A stretch of 64,000 nucleotides of DNA, taken from positions 1,798,001 to 1,862,000 of the forward strand of contig JBHGNT010000008.1 of assembly GCA_043228905.1 (NCBI GenBank), written 5' to 3'. Within the stretch, counting starts at the first letter, position 1; each line of letters starts with the position of its first letter. The DNA is from Azolla caroliniana. Taxonomy: Eukaryota; Polypodiophyta. The notes beneath the pieces are model-generated. The model was given only the letters and a program-made list of their open reading frames with translations, was not told the DNA's origin and searched no databases. Shown piece after piece: positions 44,094-55,246 of this stretch. A program made the translations under genes and the position numbers.

Positions 44094-44502
44094 TGTCACA
44101 AAATGCCAATATCAAAATTTGAAACCTATAGACAAGGGTCTCACACTCTAACCAATACACCAACTAAGTTTTATTAATAAATATATTTTCATATTATTAT
44201 TATTCAAGTATTATCGGCACAAGACATAATAGATGATCGCCAAATGGCATGCATGGATGTATGCCAAGTGGCACACATCATGTATGCCAAATGGCCATCA
44301 TGCACAATCCTACGTACACTATATAAGTGGAAGATCTTCTTAGTGTTGAACCATTCCGGTTCAACACCAGTCTTCAGCAACCTTATTATCTTTGTTTTCG
44401 ACAATAGAAATTCTTGTCTTGTTATCTTGTAAGTGTCTTCTCGTTTGTTATTATCTTCTTTTCTTCCAAATCAACATCGTCTTCAAAGCTTGGGTCATGA
44501 CA
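44094..44502 (+). repeat. 3' LTR of G2 (409 bp)
   Basis: Preceded by the purine tract AAAGGAGGGGATGA. Hairpin GTTGAACC/GGTTCAAC retained at 44345-44365. Confidence 0.92.
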
Positions 44503-44829
44503 GTTATAACACAAACTTCGAACACCAATGAACCACTTGCATATGATGAAAACAATTCAGATTCTAAGTTTGTTGAGATTCAAGACATGCATGGATGCTT
44601 AAAGGAAGAAGATGTGATTATTCCAGAACTCTTGAAACATATTGTTGATTGTGAACTCATGCTCAATTCAATCACAACAACAACTTATTTGAGTTCCGAA
44701 AAAGCAAATCAAGTACAATCAGCTTTATCAAGTGCTCGTCGAATCATTCAAGAAACAAATTTTGCCATTGTTTCTAAGCATATCCCTAAAAGTAGGCAAA
44801 TGACCTTACATGATTTTGGTATGAAGTAG
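44503..44829 (+). pseudogene. Pogo/Tigger-type transposase pseudogene, 3' part
   Basis: Continues the frame that stops at 38576; with one copy of GTTAT removed the codons join in frame. It is acidic (NEPLAYDENNSDSKFVEIQD), then ends SRQMTLHDFGMK before a TAG at 44827-44829, the kind of basic/aromatic tail usual in these proteins. The C-terminal ~165 codons are open across the join, so the G2 insertion may have hit a still readable tail. Confidence 0.8.
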
Positions 44830-45959
44830 AGAAAGACTGAAAATCATATTTTTATTAATCATTTTGCTTTTTTCTAAATGTTTGGAACAAATTTCTATTT
44901 GGTTTGATGTAATTTTATCCTGAAACAATGGAATTTCTTTGATCTGGATTTTGGCCTCTAAAAAAAGCTCACTTAATAGAATGGTACACATAAGTGGACA
45001 CACACTTATGTTAACTACACACATTGTGGTTTATCAATTAAGAATATGTTCACCATAAGGTATCTTTTTGTGCCACATACTTCTTTGCATTATCGATATA
45101 CTTCTTGTTCTCTTGTAAAAACAGAGATTTTAGTACAATTCGAGTTCATGTTTAAAAAAGCTCTATTATTTGAAAAAAAAAGAACATTTATTAACATAAA
45201 CTCATACATTGTATCGAGTTGATGTAAAAAGCCGTGTTTTCATCATAATGTGATACAATGTATCAAATTCATGTTCAGAATTTTTTTGCCCGGATTTAAA
45301 AATAAATAAATAAAAATTTTGAGCTTGAGTTAGTTTTCATCACAATTCAATACAATGAAACAAGTTCATGTTTTAAGTAATTTTTTCATTTTTATTATAA
45401 TTTTTTTTTAATTTTTAATTTTTTTTTTGAGATAGGAAATCAAAACTTTAAATATGAATTCAATATTTGTATCGAATTGTGAGGAAAACTTTAGTTTTTT
45501 CATCACTTCAAGCTCTAGAAAACAACAAAATAAATAAATAAATAAAAACAGTTTAAACATGAACTCGATACATGTTGAAAAATAAGCTTTTCAACACGAA
45601 CCCGATACATTCTATCGAATTGTATTACAAAGTCTCTGTTTTACTATTAAAATTATCGAGTTCTTGAATAAATTGTATATTTTCACAAATTATCTCTATT
45701 TTTGTAATGAATTTCTTTCTTTTTTTCAAAGATTTTTCATTAGAGAAATTGCTTGATTGGAGTTTTTTTACTTCATTATTTAGTGTTTTTTTTACATAAG
45801 ATTTAACAAAAATTCATTAATTTTTTACAATATTTTGCATCTACCTGTCTCTTTTCGGCATTTAGAGACCTTTTCTAGAGTTAATATGTCTTTAAACATA
45901 TAAGTTGTTAGAAATTACTTATTGGTTCATATAATTGAGTTTCTCTATATTTTTCGATC
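44830..45959. other. Very AT-rich stretch with palindromic motifs
   Basis: No gene. Repeated imperfect versions of GATACAATGTATCGA with nearby TTCATGTT or AACATGAA occur about every 100 bp (near 45213, 45250, 45350, 45460, 45568, 45606). A 24-bp inverted repeat (ACATAAGTG/CACTTATGT) lies at 44988-45011. Confidence 0.4.
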
Positions 45960-47060
45960 TTGCGCCTACAAGGTCAACTAAAAATCAGGATGAAAGTACG
46001 GTCAAGAATAATCGAGGCTCACCTTTAGAATCTATTCAACGTGAGAAAGCCACGTATAGTTAGAGATTAAAGAAATATTGTTCAACAATGATATACCAAG
46101 ATAGTGAAGTAAGAAACTTAGAGAAGTTAAAGTTTTTCTTGATTTTCCTACATCATTACTTGCACATCTTTAAAGAGTGCGTAAATAAAAGGGGTACCAT
46201 TTAAAGAAAGCATATGGTGTAGAAGATGGTGGCACTTTTAAGAAATTTAGCCACAAAGAGGATATCACCCGGCATTTATACTATACTGTTTATTGTGGTT
46301 TGTGGCTGAGATGATACACATATTGCCAAAGAAGGAATACATATTATTGATTGTTGGCATCCATACGGATTTTGTATGGTTGTATCAACATACGATGATG
46401 AACCATTTATGTTTTAAAAACTTGAGAAGATGGTGAAAGATTTCGCACACACAATATCCTTATGGAGAATTTTATAGCATGGACCAAGAATACTCTATAT
46501 CATAGGCCTTGAGATCTGATTTCCATGGGATAGAAAACCTTGCTTAGTAAGGAATATATTATCTTACATGGAGAGTTTTGATTTTCCCATCAATACATTC
46601 TACTTAATATTGATATTTGTCATTTGAAATGTTCTCCAATGAAGGAGATTGGCTACTAGATGTGTTCTCCGACTCGGGTAAATTATTATAACTTTGTTTG
46701 CTATGCCTTTAGAAATCAATAGAGTTTATGTTTAGCTAAAGCTATCTTCATTTTAAATTGTCAATGTGTACTACATGTACATCTACATTGAAGCTATTAA
46801 GAAATATTGTTGCGCTTAAAAAGGATGATGAGCAACTGAGTTTCATTAACATGAGGATTAAAGCCTTAACATTTTCAATCTGCATCCCATGAACCTATTC
46901 CTCCATCTAGTTGGTGAACCTAGGGAGCTAATTGATTTTGTCAACGAGCTATTTGAGAACCCTATCATTGCTAGCCTATGTGGAGTAGATACTACTGCAC
47001 AAATTTTGTAGGGGAGTTCTCAAAAGGAAGAAGAGGAGAGCAGTGTGGATACCTTGATAA
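45960..47060 (+). pseudogene. DNA methyltransferase-like relic, plus copy
   Basis: Plus-strand pieces with stops between them: MIYQDSEVRNLEKLKFFLIF followed by a degenerate DPPY-like LHHY (46090-46150), a segment GIHIIDCWHPYGFCMVVSTY (46340-46400), FEMFSNEGDWLLDVFSDSG at about 46625-46680, then LKLLRNIVALKKDDEQ and a tail ELIDFVNELFENPIIASL ending VDTLITM. The order DPPY before F-x-G-x-G is that of beta-class amino-methyltransferases. The partner relic at 31820-32105 is better preserved at the second motif. Both are dead. Confidence 0.4.
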
Positions 47061-47701
47061 CTATGTGATATATTCAAATTGATATATTAATGTTCACATC
47101 TGAGTTTGACAGTTTTGACAGTTTATGAATATTATTTTCTACATTTTTGAAGTTGTAAATTTATCAAAACTATTTATGAATATTGTCTACATTTCTTGCA
47201 TGTTGATGAGCGCTAAATTTATAGATGATGACACTAAGGATTACAGTGTTACCTCTTATACTTAAAACATTTTCAAGTCTAACAATAGATGTCACTTCCA
47301 CTTCTAGAACCTACATCTCCTTGACAAGATGGGGAAACCATTAATCTTAACTCCATTGGATTGTCCATGACAAAGACCCCACAACTTTTGAGGAAGCAGT
47401 CAACATTGTACTCTAGTACCATAGGACTTCCAAGAAAGACCACAATAAACCTAAGTTCGCCAAAACTCCAAATGTCAAGTTCATTGGGAAACGTACGAAC
47501 TCTAGTTATACTCTTGACCGTGACTCAAAGAAACCAAACCTCTTCAAAGTAACGTATTGCAGATGTCATTTTAGGATACCCTTGGATTTTAATAAAAACC
47601 CTTTTTTGTCCATTGATTGGATTAATCACTTAAAACACGTTCGTGTTCACAAATGGAAGGATCACACATTCCACTTATAGATTCCTTTTATAATCTTGCG
47701 A
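47061..47701. other. Gypsy-like scraps left of duplicated copy 2
   Basis: A plus-strand reading near 47565-47620 gives DVILGYPWILIKTLF, like the end of a gypsy protease. 47627-47700 resembles G3 at 35755-35830. The rest is noncoding. Confidence 0.35.
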
Positions 47702-47921
47702 TTTTAGGTGGTTTTCAGAAACTTGATACACCAATATCACATGTTTTAAATAGCATATAGAATTTGCTAATTTTTTGAGATTTAACAAGTGTCAAAATTA
47801 TAATTGCTTAAATTGAATAGTTTTTCAATAAATGTTTAAAGGTTAACGAACTACAGATATCAAATGTAGTTAGCTTAAACAAAATCACAATGGTAATCGC
47901 CATTGGGAATACCATTTAAAA

Positions 47922-48481
47922 AACATGCGACAACCCATTTCTCACCCATGACTCCCGATTTTTGGATTTGGGTCTAAGCATGATGCACATAATCCTCGAC
48001 AACAACGTGATCAAGTGTTGCGCTTGTTCGGTTTGAGAAAGTGGTTGCAAGAACTGTTTCTTGAAAACATCGACGAAACCTTCCCAACTTGTGGGTAAAT
48101 TCTTTGCAGTCCATAGGCCACGCCACCAGGCAGCAGCTTGGCCACCTAACTCACGACCGACATAACCAATGTTTACAGCATCCGGCTTGGGATGAAGCTC
48201 AAAGTGAGACGCCCAACGACCAACCCAAATGTTAATGGCCTCCTCGGTTCTTTCTTTCTTATCTCCCTTAAATGGCATGAACCTTCTTTCGTGGACTCAA
48301 TAGTCAATTCTTGGAATTTCTTTTCCAAACCCATATTGGCTTGCCTCGTTTCGGCCAATTATTTCAAGGTAGTTGTGAGCAATTGCTTAACAATGATCTC
48401 AGCTTGTGTGCGAGATGCGGATTGGAGTTAAAAGGCCTCGGTCAGAGCTACCGCTCTAACAGTGTTCAAAACTTCTTCCAT
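47922..48481 (-). pseudogene. Gypsy-type gag relic, copy 2
   Basis: Open at 48278-47916 on the minus strand: NIWVGRWASHFELHPKP, GGQAAAWWRGLWTAKNLPTS, then WEGFVDVFKKQFLQPLSQTE. Start ATG 48481. It shares with copy 1 the stops after EAF and after LLTTLK, and in addition has a frame-shifting loss before GDKKERTEEA. Confidence 0.65.
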
Positions 48482-49500
48482 GATGCCAGCTATGTGTACG
48501 CAATATAAATAAGGACGTTTAGAAAATATGCAAGCAAAATGAATGCTTAAAATTTTAATTGGAAGAACTTTATCCAAGAAAGCATGCCACATCTTAACCC
48601 CTCTAGACATATGAGATGTAATTCGAGATCCGATAACTATGGTAACACTATGGAGTTTTAAAACCCATGGAGGAAAACATAGCTAAGATTTTTTTCTCGA
48701 ATCTCTATCTTGAATAATCATGGCGGCTCCCCAAGGGCCAACCATGGTTCTACCATCAATGTAATTTCCTAGTTAGCCTTATATTTAAATGCCAACCCAA
48801 CATGTATTGATATGGTTGAGAAAGTGTATTATGTGCAAAAACAACAACACTCGCAAGTAATATTCTAGTCTTGTGAGTAGCAAATTGTTATGACAAAAAA
48901 GATAAAAATAAGTCACTACCTATAAGAGTTAGGAAGTGATGAAAACATGGTTCAAAAAACCATATGTTACCTACTAAAAAAAATGCCACAAATAAATGGA
49001 TGGTGCGAGGTATGCACATATCCATCCCAATATGGTGATTGTAATTTGCACAATTGTGACATAAACCACACATTCATACAAATGGTGTTGGTGTTGTGCG
49101 CAAAGATGTCGTACTCAAATCTATAAGGAAAATATCAATATGGGAACTCATGTGTTTTTAATCGAGTTCTAAGGCTCAATTACATGAGTTAAACCTAGAG
49201 GACTCTTTGGAAAAAGTATTTAAAAAGCAACATGATGCCCACTCAATACGAAAACAATAGTCTACACAAAATCCTTAGCCAATAGGGAAACACACGTAAA
49301 TAGTGTAGATGAACATAAAAATTAAGGGTAAAAAACCAATGAAGTGTAGGTGGGTAGATGACAATCATAAGAAAATCTTAAGAAAGGCAAAAGACAAATT
49401 GTGTAATTAGAAAATATTTTGGATAATAATCAAATAGGTGTATGAAACATTAAGCATTGCCTTAAGGTAAGAAACCCTAGGGTAGTTGACATGCACGTCC

Positions 49501-49749
49501 TCAAGACCACAACATCCCATAGAATCAGCTAAGTGATGGCTCAAGAGAGAGTAGAGTAGCATAGGTAGGCAACATACACCTCGTCAAGACCACCACATCC
49601 CATTAAATCGGCCAAGTGATAGCTCAAGAGAGAATAAAGTGGCATCAGGAGGTGACAAACACTTCGTCAAGACCACAACATCCCATAAAATCGGCCAAGT
49701 GATGGCTCAATAGAGAGTAGAGTGATTGAGATTAAATTCATCCTAAGAC
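49501..49749. repeat. 83-bp minisatellite, copy 2
   Basis: Units start at 49501, 49584 and 49667; same array as at 25974-26222. Confidence 0.8.
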
Positions 49750-51763
49750 TTAACATTGTCATTGTAGGCTTTGAAGCACTTAACAACTACTTCCACCCAC
49801 ATCACTAGCAATAGGGTAGATGACAATTTGGTCCTGCACCACCACCACGATAAGGAGACCTATAACACCAACCAAGAATAAGATGTGCCCTTGGTGCTAC
49901 ACACCTCAAACTAACACAATTGTCACAACCCATACCTCATTGGCATCTCCAAAGTCAAGAATCAACCATTGTAAATTGTGCAACACCCATTATGGCTCTA
50001 CTAGAACTTAAGCATATGAAAGGAGTACATAGGCTTCTTACCAAGTTCTTCAAAGAAAAATCAAGCATCCTTTGAAACCTAAAGCTATTCCAATGCTTGG
50101 AGTTTCCGTTTTCTACAACATTATCATGTTATTATATTGATGGGAACCTATTTCTCATTATGTTCTATTTTCATGCTTACATACCATGGAGTACATGCAT
50201 CGAGGACAATTAGAGTCTAGGTACATGTTCTATTTTCAAAAAGGTCATGTCTATGAGGAATGTTAAGAGATTGACCCTTCAAATATTCTAGCAAGGGTAA
50301 CTATTTTTTAATGTGTAAATGGTTGGCACATAACTAGTAAATCATATCCTATAAGAGAGAGAAGTCAATCGATGCCATAAAAGTATGTGCCACCAAAATA
50401 GTGCCTAAGATCATCGGTGCTCATTTTAAATATGCCGAATGTGTAAGGCATCACCACATTACACTAGGCTCAAAGTCATAAGGTACCCCATGAATATATC
50501 TTTGTTATAATTTCAAAGTTTGATATCACAAAATGTCTTTGCTAACATTATCCCGTGAGATATCATTAAAGAGATGAAATACCCCACAATGTTGTAACAA
50601 CTTGGACAAGGCATGATTACCTTGTCGTCCCTCAAAAGGTTACAAGCACTCTTATGACCATTGGCGATGTCCTCAATATTGCAATAAGGATCAAGTAACG
50701 TTTTTATAATGGTTCACTTATGAGCCTTCATTAGATGTGTCATCTTTGTATATTGATGAACCACCAATTTCAAGATAGAATCAAAACACAAGGTGGGAAA
50801 TCCCATCGCCTAGTTCTTAACCGTATGTGTTGAGAAGGTATGATGATGTATTCTACCTTCTCGCTTGGTTATCTCTTCAAAGTTGCCACTAATCCATTGA
50901 CAAGTACACATTCATTTTAAAACTCGAGATTTCTCAAGGATTGGGTATATTATGATCTTTTGAAGATTCCCTACATGGATCTCAAAGTTAATTTCCATTG
51001 CAAAGAACCCAAAAATTGAAAAACCATAGGACATGATTGATTATCTTTAACAACCTAGAACATGAAAACTTGGTTGACACGCCAACTTCCAAAACGGTTT
51101 TGCAATGTTGATAACGACTTATTAGAGCCTTCAAGAGGTTTCTTTTGATTCCATGATAAAATCTTCTTTCAATATAAAACTAACAAGCAAGACAACCAAG
51201 GATAGCATAGCCTTCCACGAAGACGCTATATAGATTTCAATATAACAACAATCATTCGCTCACTTAGGTATCTACTACTCTTGATAATATTTGAGCCCCA
51301 TGGAAACATCATCTTTGCATATACAATAAATGCTAGAATCCCAACTTTTGATCAAAAGAAAATTTGGTTCTTTAATGCTGCATATGCGATTGATACAGCT
51401 CCTCAGCTCTTGGAAATATGCTCAATCTCAGTCTCACCATTCTCATTTTCAATTTTGAATGGATGGTCGTGGCCGTAGTTTTACAGAATAACTTATCATG
51501 TGGTTAAGATCCTTTTTTAGGTCTTGCTAATCATAAATCCATCTTTTACAACATGATCTTTATACACAAAAAGAACAAATGATATCATCTTAAAACAAAA
51601 TCATACAGATAATCAATCACAAGGACACTCTTTACACGAAATAACAAACAATATTTCATTAGAATGAAATGATGAAGATCATCAGAAGAAAGTATATGAG
51701 GAGACTGAAGTGAATCCTCTGGATATGTCAATCCTTATTGTTATATACAAAGAGAGGACACTC

Positions 51764-51769
51764 TTTATT
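51764..51769 (-). terminator. Poly(A) signal of metallothionein gene 2
   Basis: AATAAA on the minus strand about 90 nt after the stop, as in gene 1. Confidence 0.6.
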
Positions 51770-51857
51770 GTATTTGAAATCTATTGTGCACACCAATTGA
51801 AAAGAAACTTAGCATAGTACATAGGACGCTTATCATAAAAGATTAGTTTGTAGCCCC

Positions 51858-52072
51858 TTAGCATCGGCAAGGATTGCATGAGCAGCTGCTTCCACAGCTG
51901 CACCCATGCTGGCTCGTGGCCTGAGCATCGGATTCACATCTGCAAGAGCTTCCACACCCGCAGTTGGATCCACACCCGCAAGACTCACCGGAGACGATCA
52001 CCTCCACCTCCAACTCCATCCTACTTCATCCATGTTTGCTTAAAAATCTTAGAACCTTTGGCAAAAATATCT

Positions 52073-52106
<34 letters not shown>

Positions 52107-52804
52107 AAATGTGTCTGTTGCTTATTTTACATTAAGTATGAAGACATGGCTACGATGATGATTGTCCCATATTGGCCTCGCCATCACGTCATACATATAG
52201 AATACATGGCGACAATCTTGTCCCATATTGACCTCACCATCATATCAACACACAAATACATACATACATACATACATACATACATACATACATACATACA
52301 TAAGACATGGCTCTTGCAACATGACGTATTCATTACATAGAAGCTATGTAATGAATCGATGCATCTTTTTGTGTGGTAGAACCATAAGGATGTAAAATAA
52401 AAGCAAAAGAGGAAGGTAAAATAGACCAGAGGAAAAGTTTTGGAAAGGCTCATCCATGATTCTTGCATATATATGAAGCATTTTCCATGTGACAGAAACA
52501 GTAGGAGGTTAAAAACAAATTAATCAGGAATATGGAAGCCTTTTCATGTGGCAAATCCAACAACATGTCAAAGAAAAGGTATTTAAGGCAAGAAGCAAAA
52601 GAATTGGAAACCTTTTTCCCAAATCAATTGTAAAAAAGCACCAAAAAAGCAGAAAAAAAAGAAAAAAAAAATAGCAACAAAAGCGAGCATGGAACCATTT
52701 TCATGTGGCAATAGGATGCAAAAACAAAAGCAAAACAAATAAACAGGGGGAAGTCAGGTGAAGAAGCTCTAACATCACCTGGATACACTGTCACTGGAAG
52801 ACAT
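51858..52804 (-). CDS. Metallothionein 2 (two exons, plant type-1-like)
   Basis: Exon 1 52804-52779 and exon 2 52020-51858 (163 nt, the same length as in gene 1); intron 758 bp with AG|GTGATG and GTAG|G. The product is 62 residues, because exon 1 lacks one codon (MSSSDSV against MSSSCDSV), an in-frame change. All twelve cluster cysteines are kept: SCGCGSNCGCGSSCRC and GCSCGSSCSCNPCRC. Exon 2 differs from gene 1 at ten positions, six of them amino-acid changing, and two of the four silent ones fall in Cys codons. This pattern argues that both copies remained functional after duplication. The predicted role is the same: cytosolic binding of Cu/Zn/Cd. Confidence 0.82.
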
Positions 52805-52967
52805 GGTGGTATTGCTTTGTTTCTGATTAGAAATGTATGAGTTTGTTTTGATTGAAAGGAAGGATATGGATGTGTCTTAGATATGTCTTTTTGCTCTGTT
52901 CTTGTCTGTGTCTCTGTTTTTGTCTTTGGTAAATGATAATGGAGACCTTGGTGCTACCTTTTGGTGC

Positions 52968-52999
52968 CTATTTATAGCACTACATTAGGCCCAAGCCCA
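52968..52999 (-). promoter_or_regulatory. Metallothionein 2 core promoter
   Basis: TATAAATAG (52976-52968) with TGGGCC and TGGGCT just upstream, in the same spacing as gene 1. Confidence 0.6.
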
Positions 53000-54012
53000 T
53001 AACCTTTTTTTCTTCTTCTTTTGAAATTTATTTATTGTTATAATCAAATGTTTTGATTCTCATCCCTTATCTCATTCTTCATTCCTCTAGGATGATACTC
53101 CACCATCTCCGGGTCCTCGAAGGGAGAGATCATGGAGGTCCTACCATACCTAGGGTTTGCTCGTTTGTCCCCACACATACATTCTTGATTGGTGATGGAA
53201 AGATTCGGTATCAATTCCATGAAAAAAAATGGTATTGAATTCTTCATCAAGATTGGTAGACTTTACTCATGACCCTCACGTATCGATTTGGTAACACAAT
53301 ATCGGATCATAGTTTATTTGTCATCCTCGGTTATTGGTTTCCACTCAATTGTATCAACACGACTTTTACTGCTACCTTCGAATGTCAATTTGATTACAAT
53401 AGATAACCCTTTATTTGGTACCCTCAGACATCGATTCAATAACAGGATTCAAATGTCAAAATCAGACGTATGGAATCAAAGAAATAAAAAACCTAGAAAA
53501 AGGGCAAACGTGACATAGTTTAGAACCCATTATGTTGAATTGGAATAGATTATGACATTGTGAATTTTATCATTCATCCGAAATTGATGATGTTGTAGCC
53601 GTGAGGACTTTTAAGACCAAGCAAACAAACGTGGTAATCACTCCCATTAGAGTGGTGTGAAGTGGGGAATGGGAACATTGTTCGAAAACAATGTTAAAAA
53701 GGTTATTTTATGTCTAGCTCATTCTTTAGAGCGTCTCCCTCACGAATGTATTCTTTTAATATGATATTATCAAGTTTGTGCGTGACAAACACACGCCATT
53801 GAGTGGTACCCACTCCTTGAGTACTATAAATTAGCATGTATAAGCTTGTCGTCACAAGTACCAAATCAATTGGCCCACATCCTTGAATATGGACGATTTT
53901 TCTTGTTTAGTTAGTGCATGTTCTTGATTGAGAGCATAATTAGCTAATGAAAATATTCCCTTACTATAGCTAAAGGATTTTCCAACCCTATCATTTTAGC
54001 TTCATTCACACA

Positions 54013-55246
54013 TGCATCATATCATAATGAAGCAGTGCTTATACATATTATTAGATGGATACAGATCTAGATACGACGTGCATGTTAAGCATCTTATTAT
54101 ATATTTAAATAAGCAATCAATGATAAAACTCAATCTTAAACTAACATTCTTTGTATATCTAACTTGGAAATCAATTGATGAAGTGAATTGTAAACAACAA
54201 TACATTATTGACATATTGTGGGTGCAATGATAGGCATTGTGGGCTGCCCTTGCATATTATTTTTCACAACATATACATTTGTAATTGCATGTGTTTGCGT
54301 CTAACCAAAACAAAAAACAGGTACCATGATTGAAGTATTTGTTATGGAACGGTCTAAAGAACAAGAGCAACAACTTGCGCAAAAGATCCACATGATTTTC
54401 TCATCAACACATGATCTCAAGCACAAATATAAAGTGAATCCTTTGGTTGTGACAAAGATTTGACTCTCGTGTAACTTTGCAACCATGTGCTTGCATCCAC
54501 AAATCTAAGTGAATCTTTATCTGAGAGTTGTGACAAAATTTTCACTCATTCATTGGAATCTAGGGACACTAGAACGTACCAATTTCCAACTTGTCCATAT
54601 GTTGACCATTATTCCCATCCATGTCAAACTTTTCCCATTAAAGAAAATGTATCATTCATAACACTTTTGTATTACACATTGTGAGGCATTAAGTCAATAA
54701 TGTGACATATGGCGGATATGTCGTGTCATACAAGCCTGGGAAAAGTCCTCACTTTTGAGAGAGGATATATGTCTTCTTGAGGGATCTACAAGTGTTACAT
54801 GTAGTACACATGTAGGAAGAGAGATTGGCACGCCTAATTTGATTTTAGCCAAGAGTTTGATGAATGATTCATACCCATAAAATGGTCAAAAATAAAGTAG
54901 AAACATAGATCAATGCGAGTAAATGTGGATAATCACTTTAGGTAATGTGATTCTAATAACCATGTTATAAACAATTAAGTCAAATAGATTGAGGAGCCAA
55001 CAAATAATACTTAAGAAGATGCCACAATTTATGTCAAAATATGCATCAATTTAAGACATGTGCATCTATATCATAAACTATTGTTAGGGTTTAGGATAAG
55101 GCATAGGATGACCTTATTTATGCAAATAAGGTTAGGGTAACACTATACATTATTTGAATAATATGCAAGGATTGGAAAGAATATTGGGTTTCTATGGTGA
55201 TATTTCCTAAATCATTATGGTTATTTGACACATTGATAATAATATT
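54013..55246. other. AT-rich stretch without a supported gene
   Basis: A plus-strand stretch near 54325-54460 reads MIEVFVMERSKEQEQQLAQK and continues for ~25 residues before a stop. I cannot assign it, and it may be an element scrap. Nothing else is seen. Confidence 0.4.

Larger units (their letters stand above)
38577..44502 (+). mobile_element. Complete chromovirus-type Ty3/gypsy element G2
   Basis: A 5.93-kb element with LTRs 38577-38989 and 44094-44502, both TGTCA...TGACA, flanked by the perfect 5-bp duplication GTTAT (38572-38576 and 44503-44507). The order gag, PR, RT, RNase H, IN, chromodomain is clear, but stops and frameshifts occur throughout and ~300 bp of another gypsy lie in RNase H. 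The LTRs differ at a few dozen sites by eye, so this insertion is clearly older than G1. Removing it restores the transposase frame. Confidence 0.95.
47702..54012. repeat. 6.3-kb duplicated segment, copy 2
   Basis: Same order and orientation as copy 1 at 24172-30503. It differs by many substitutions and indels, including loss of ~50 bp near 48000 and a shorter microsatellite. The left flank is gypsy-like and the right flank is unique, so the boundaries do not show LTRs or target duplications. Confidence 0.88.

Noticed and set aside
35990-45011. Terminal inverted repeats of a pogo DNA transposon around the transposase pseudogene
   Set aside because: The upstream GCGCACTT cluster and the downstream ACATAAGTG/CACTTATGT palindrome do not pair with each other, so no element ends could be supported.
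53044-53250. Minus-strand 68-codon frame upstream of metallothionein 2
   Set aside because: The matching stretch in copy 1 (29540-29720) has an in-frame stop and a one-base shift, so the frame is not conserved. It is promoter-side DNA.
55083-55100. Telomere-like GTTAGGGTTTAGG
   Set aside because: A single partial match in AT-rich DNA, not an interstitial telomere array.
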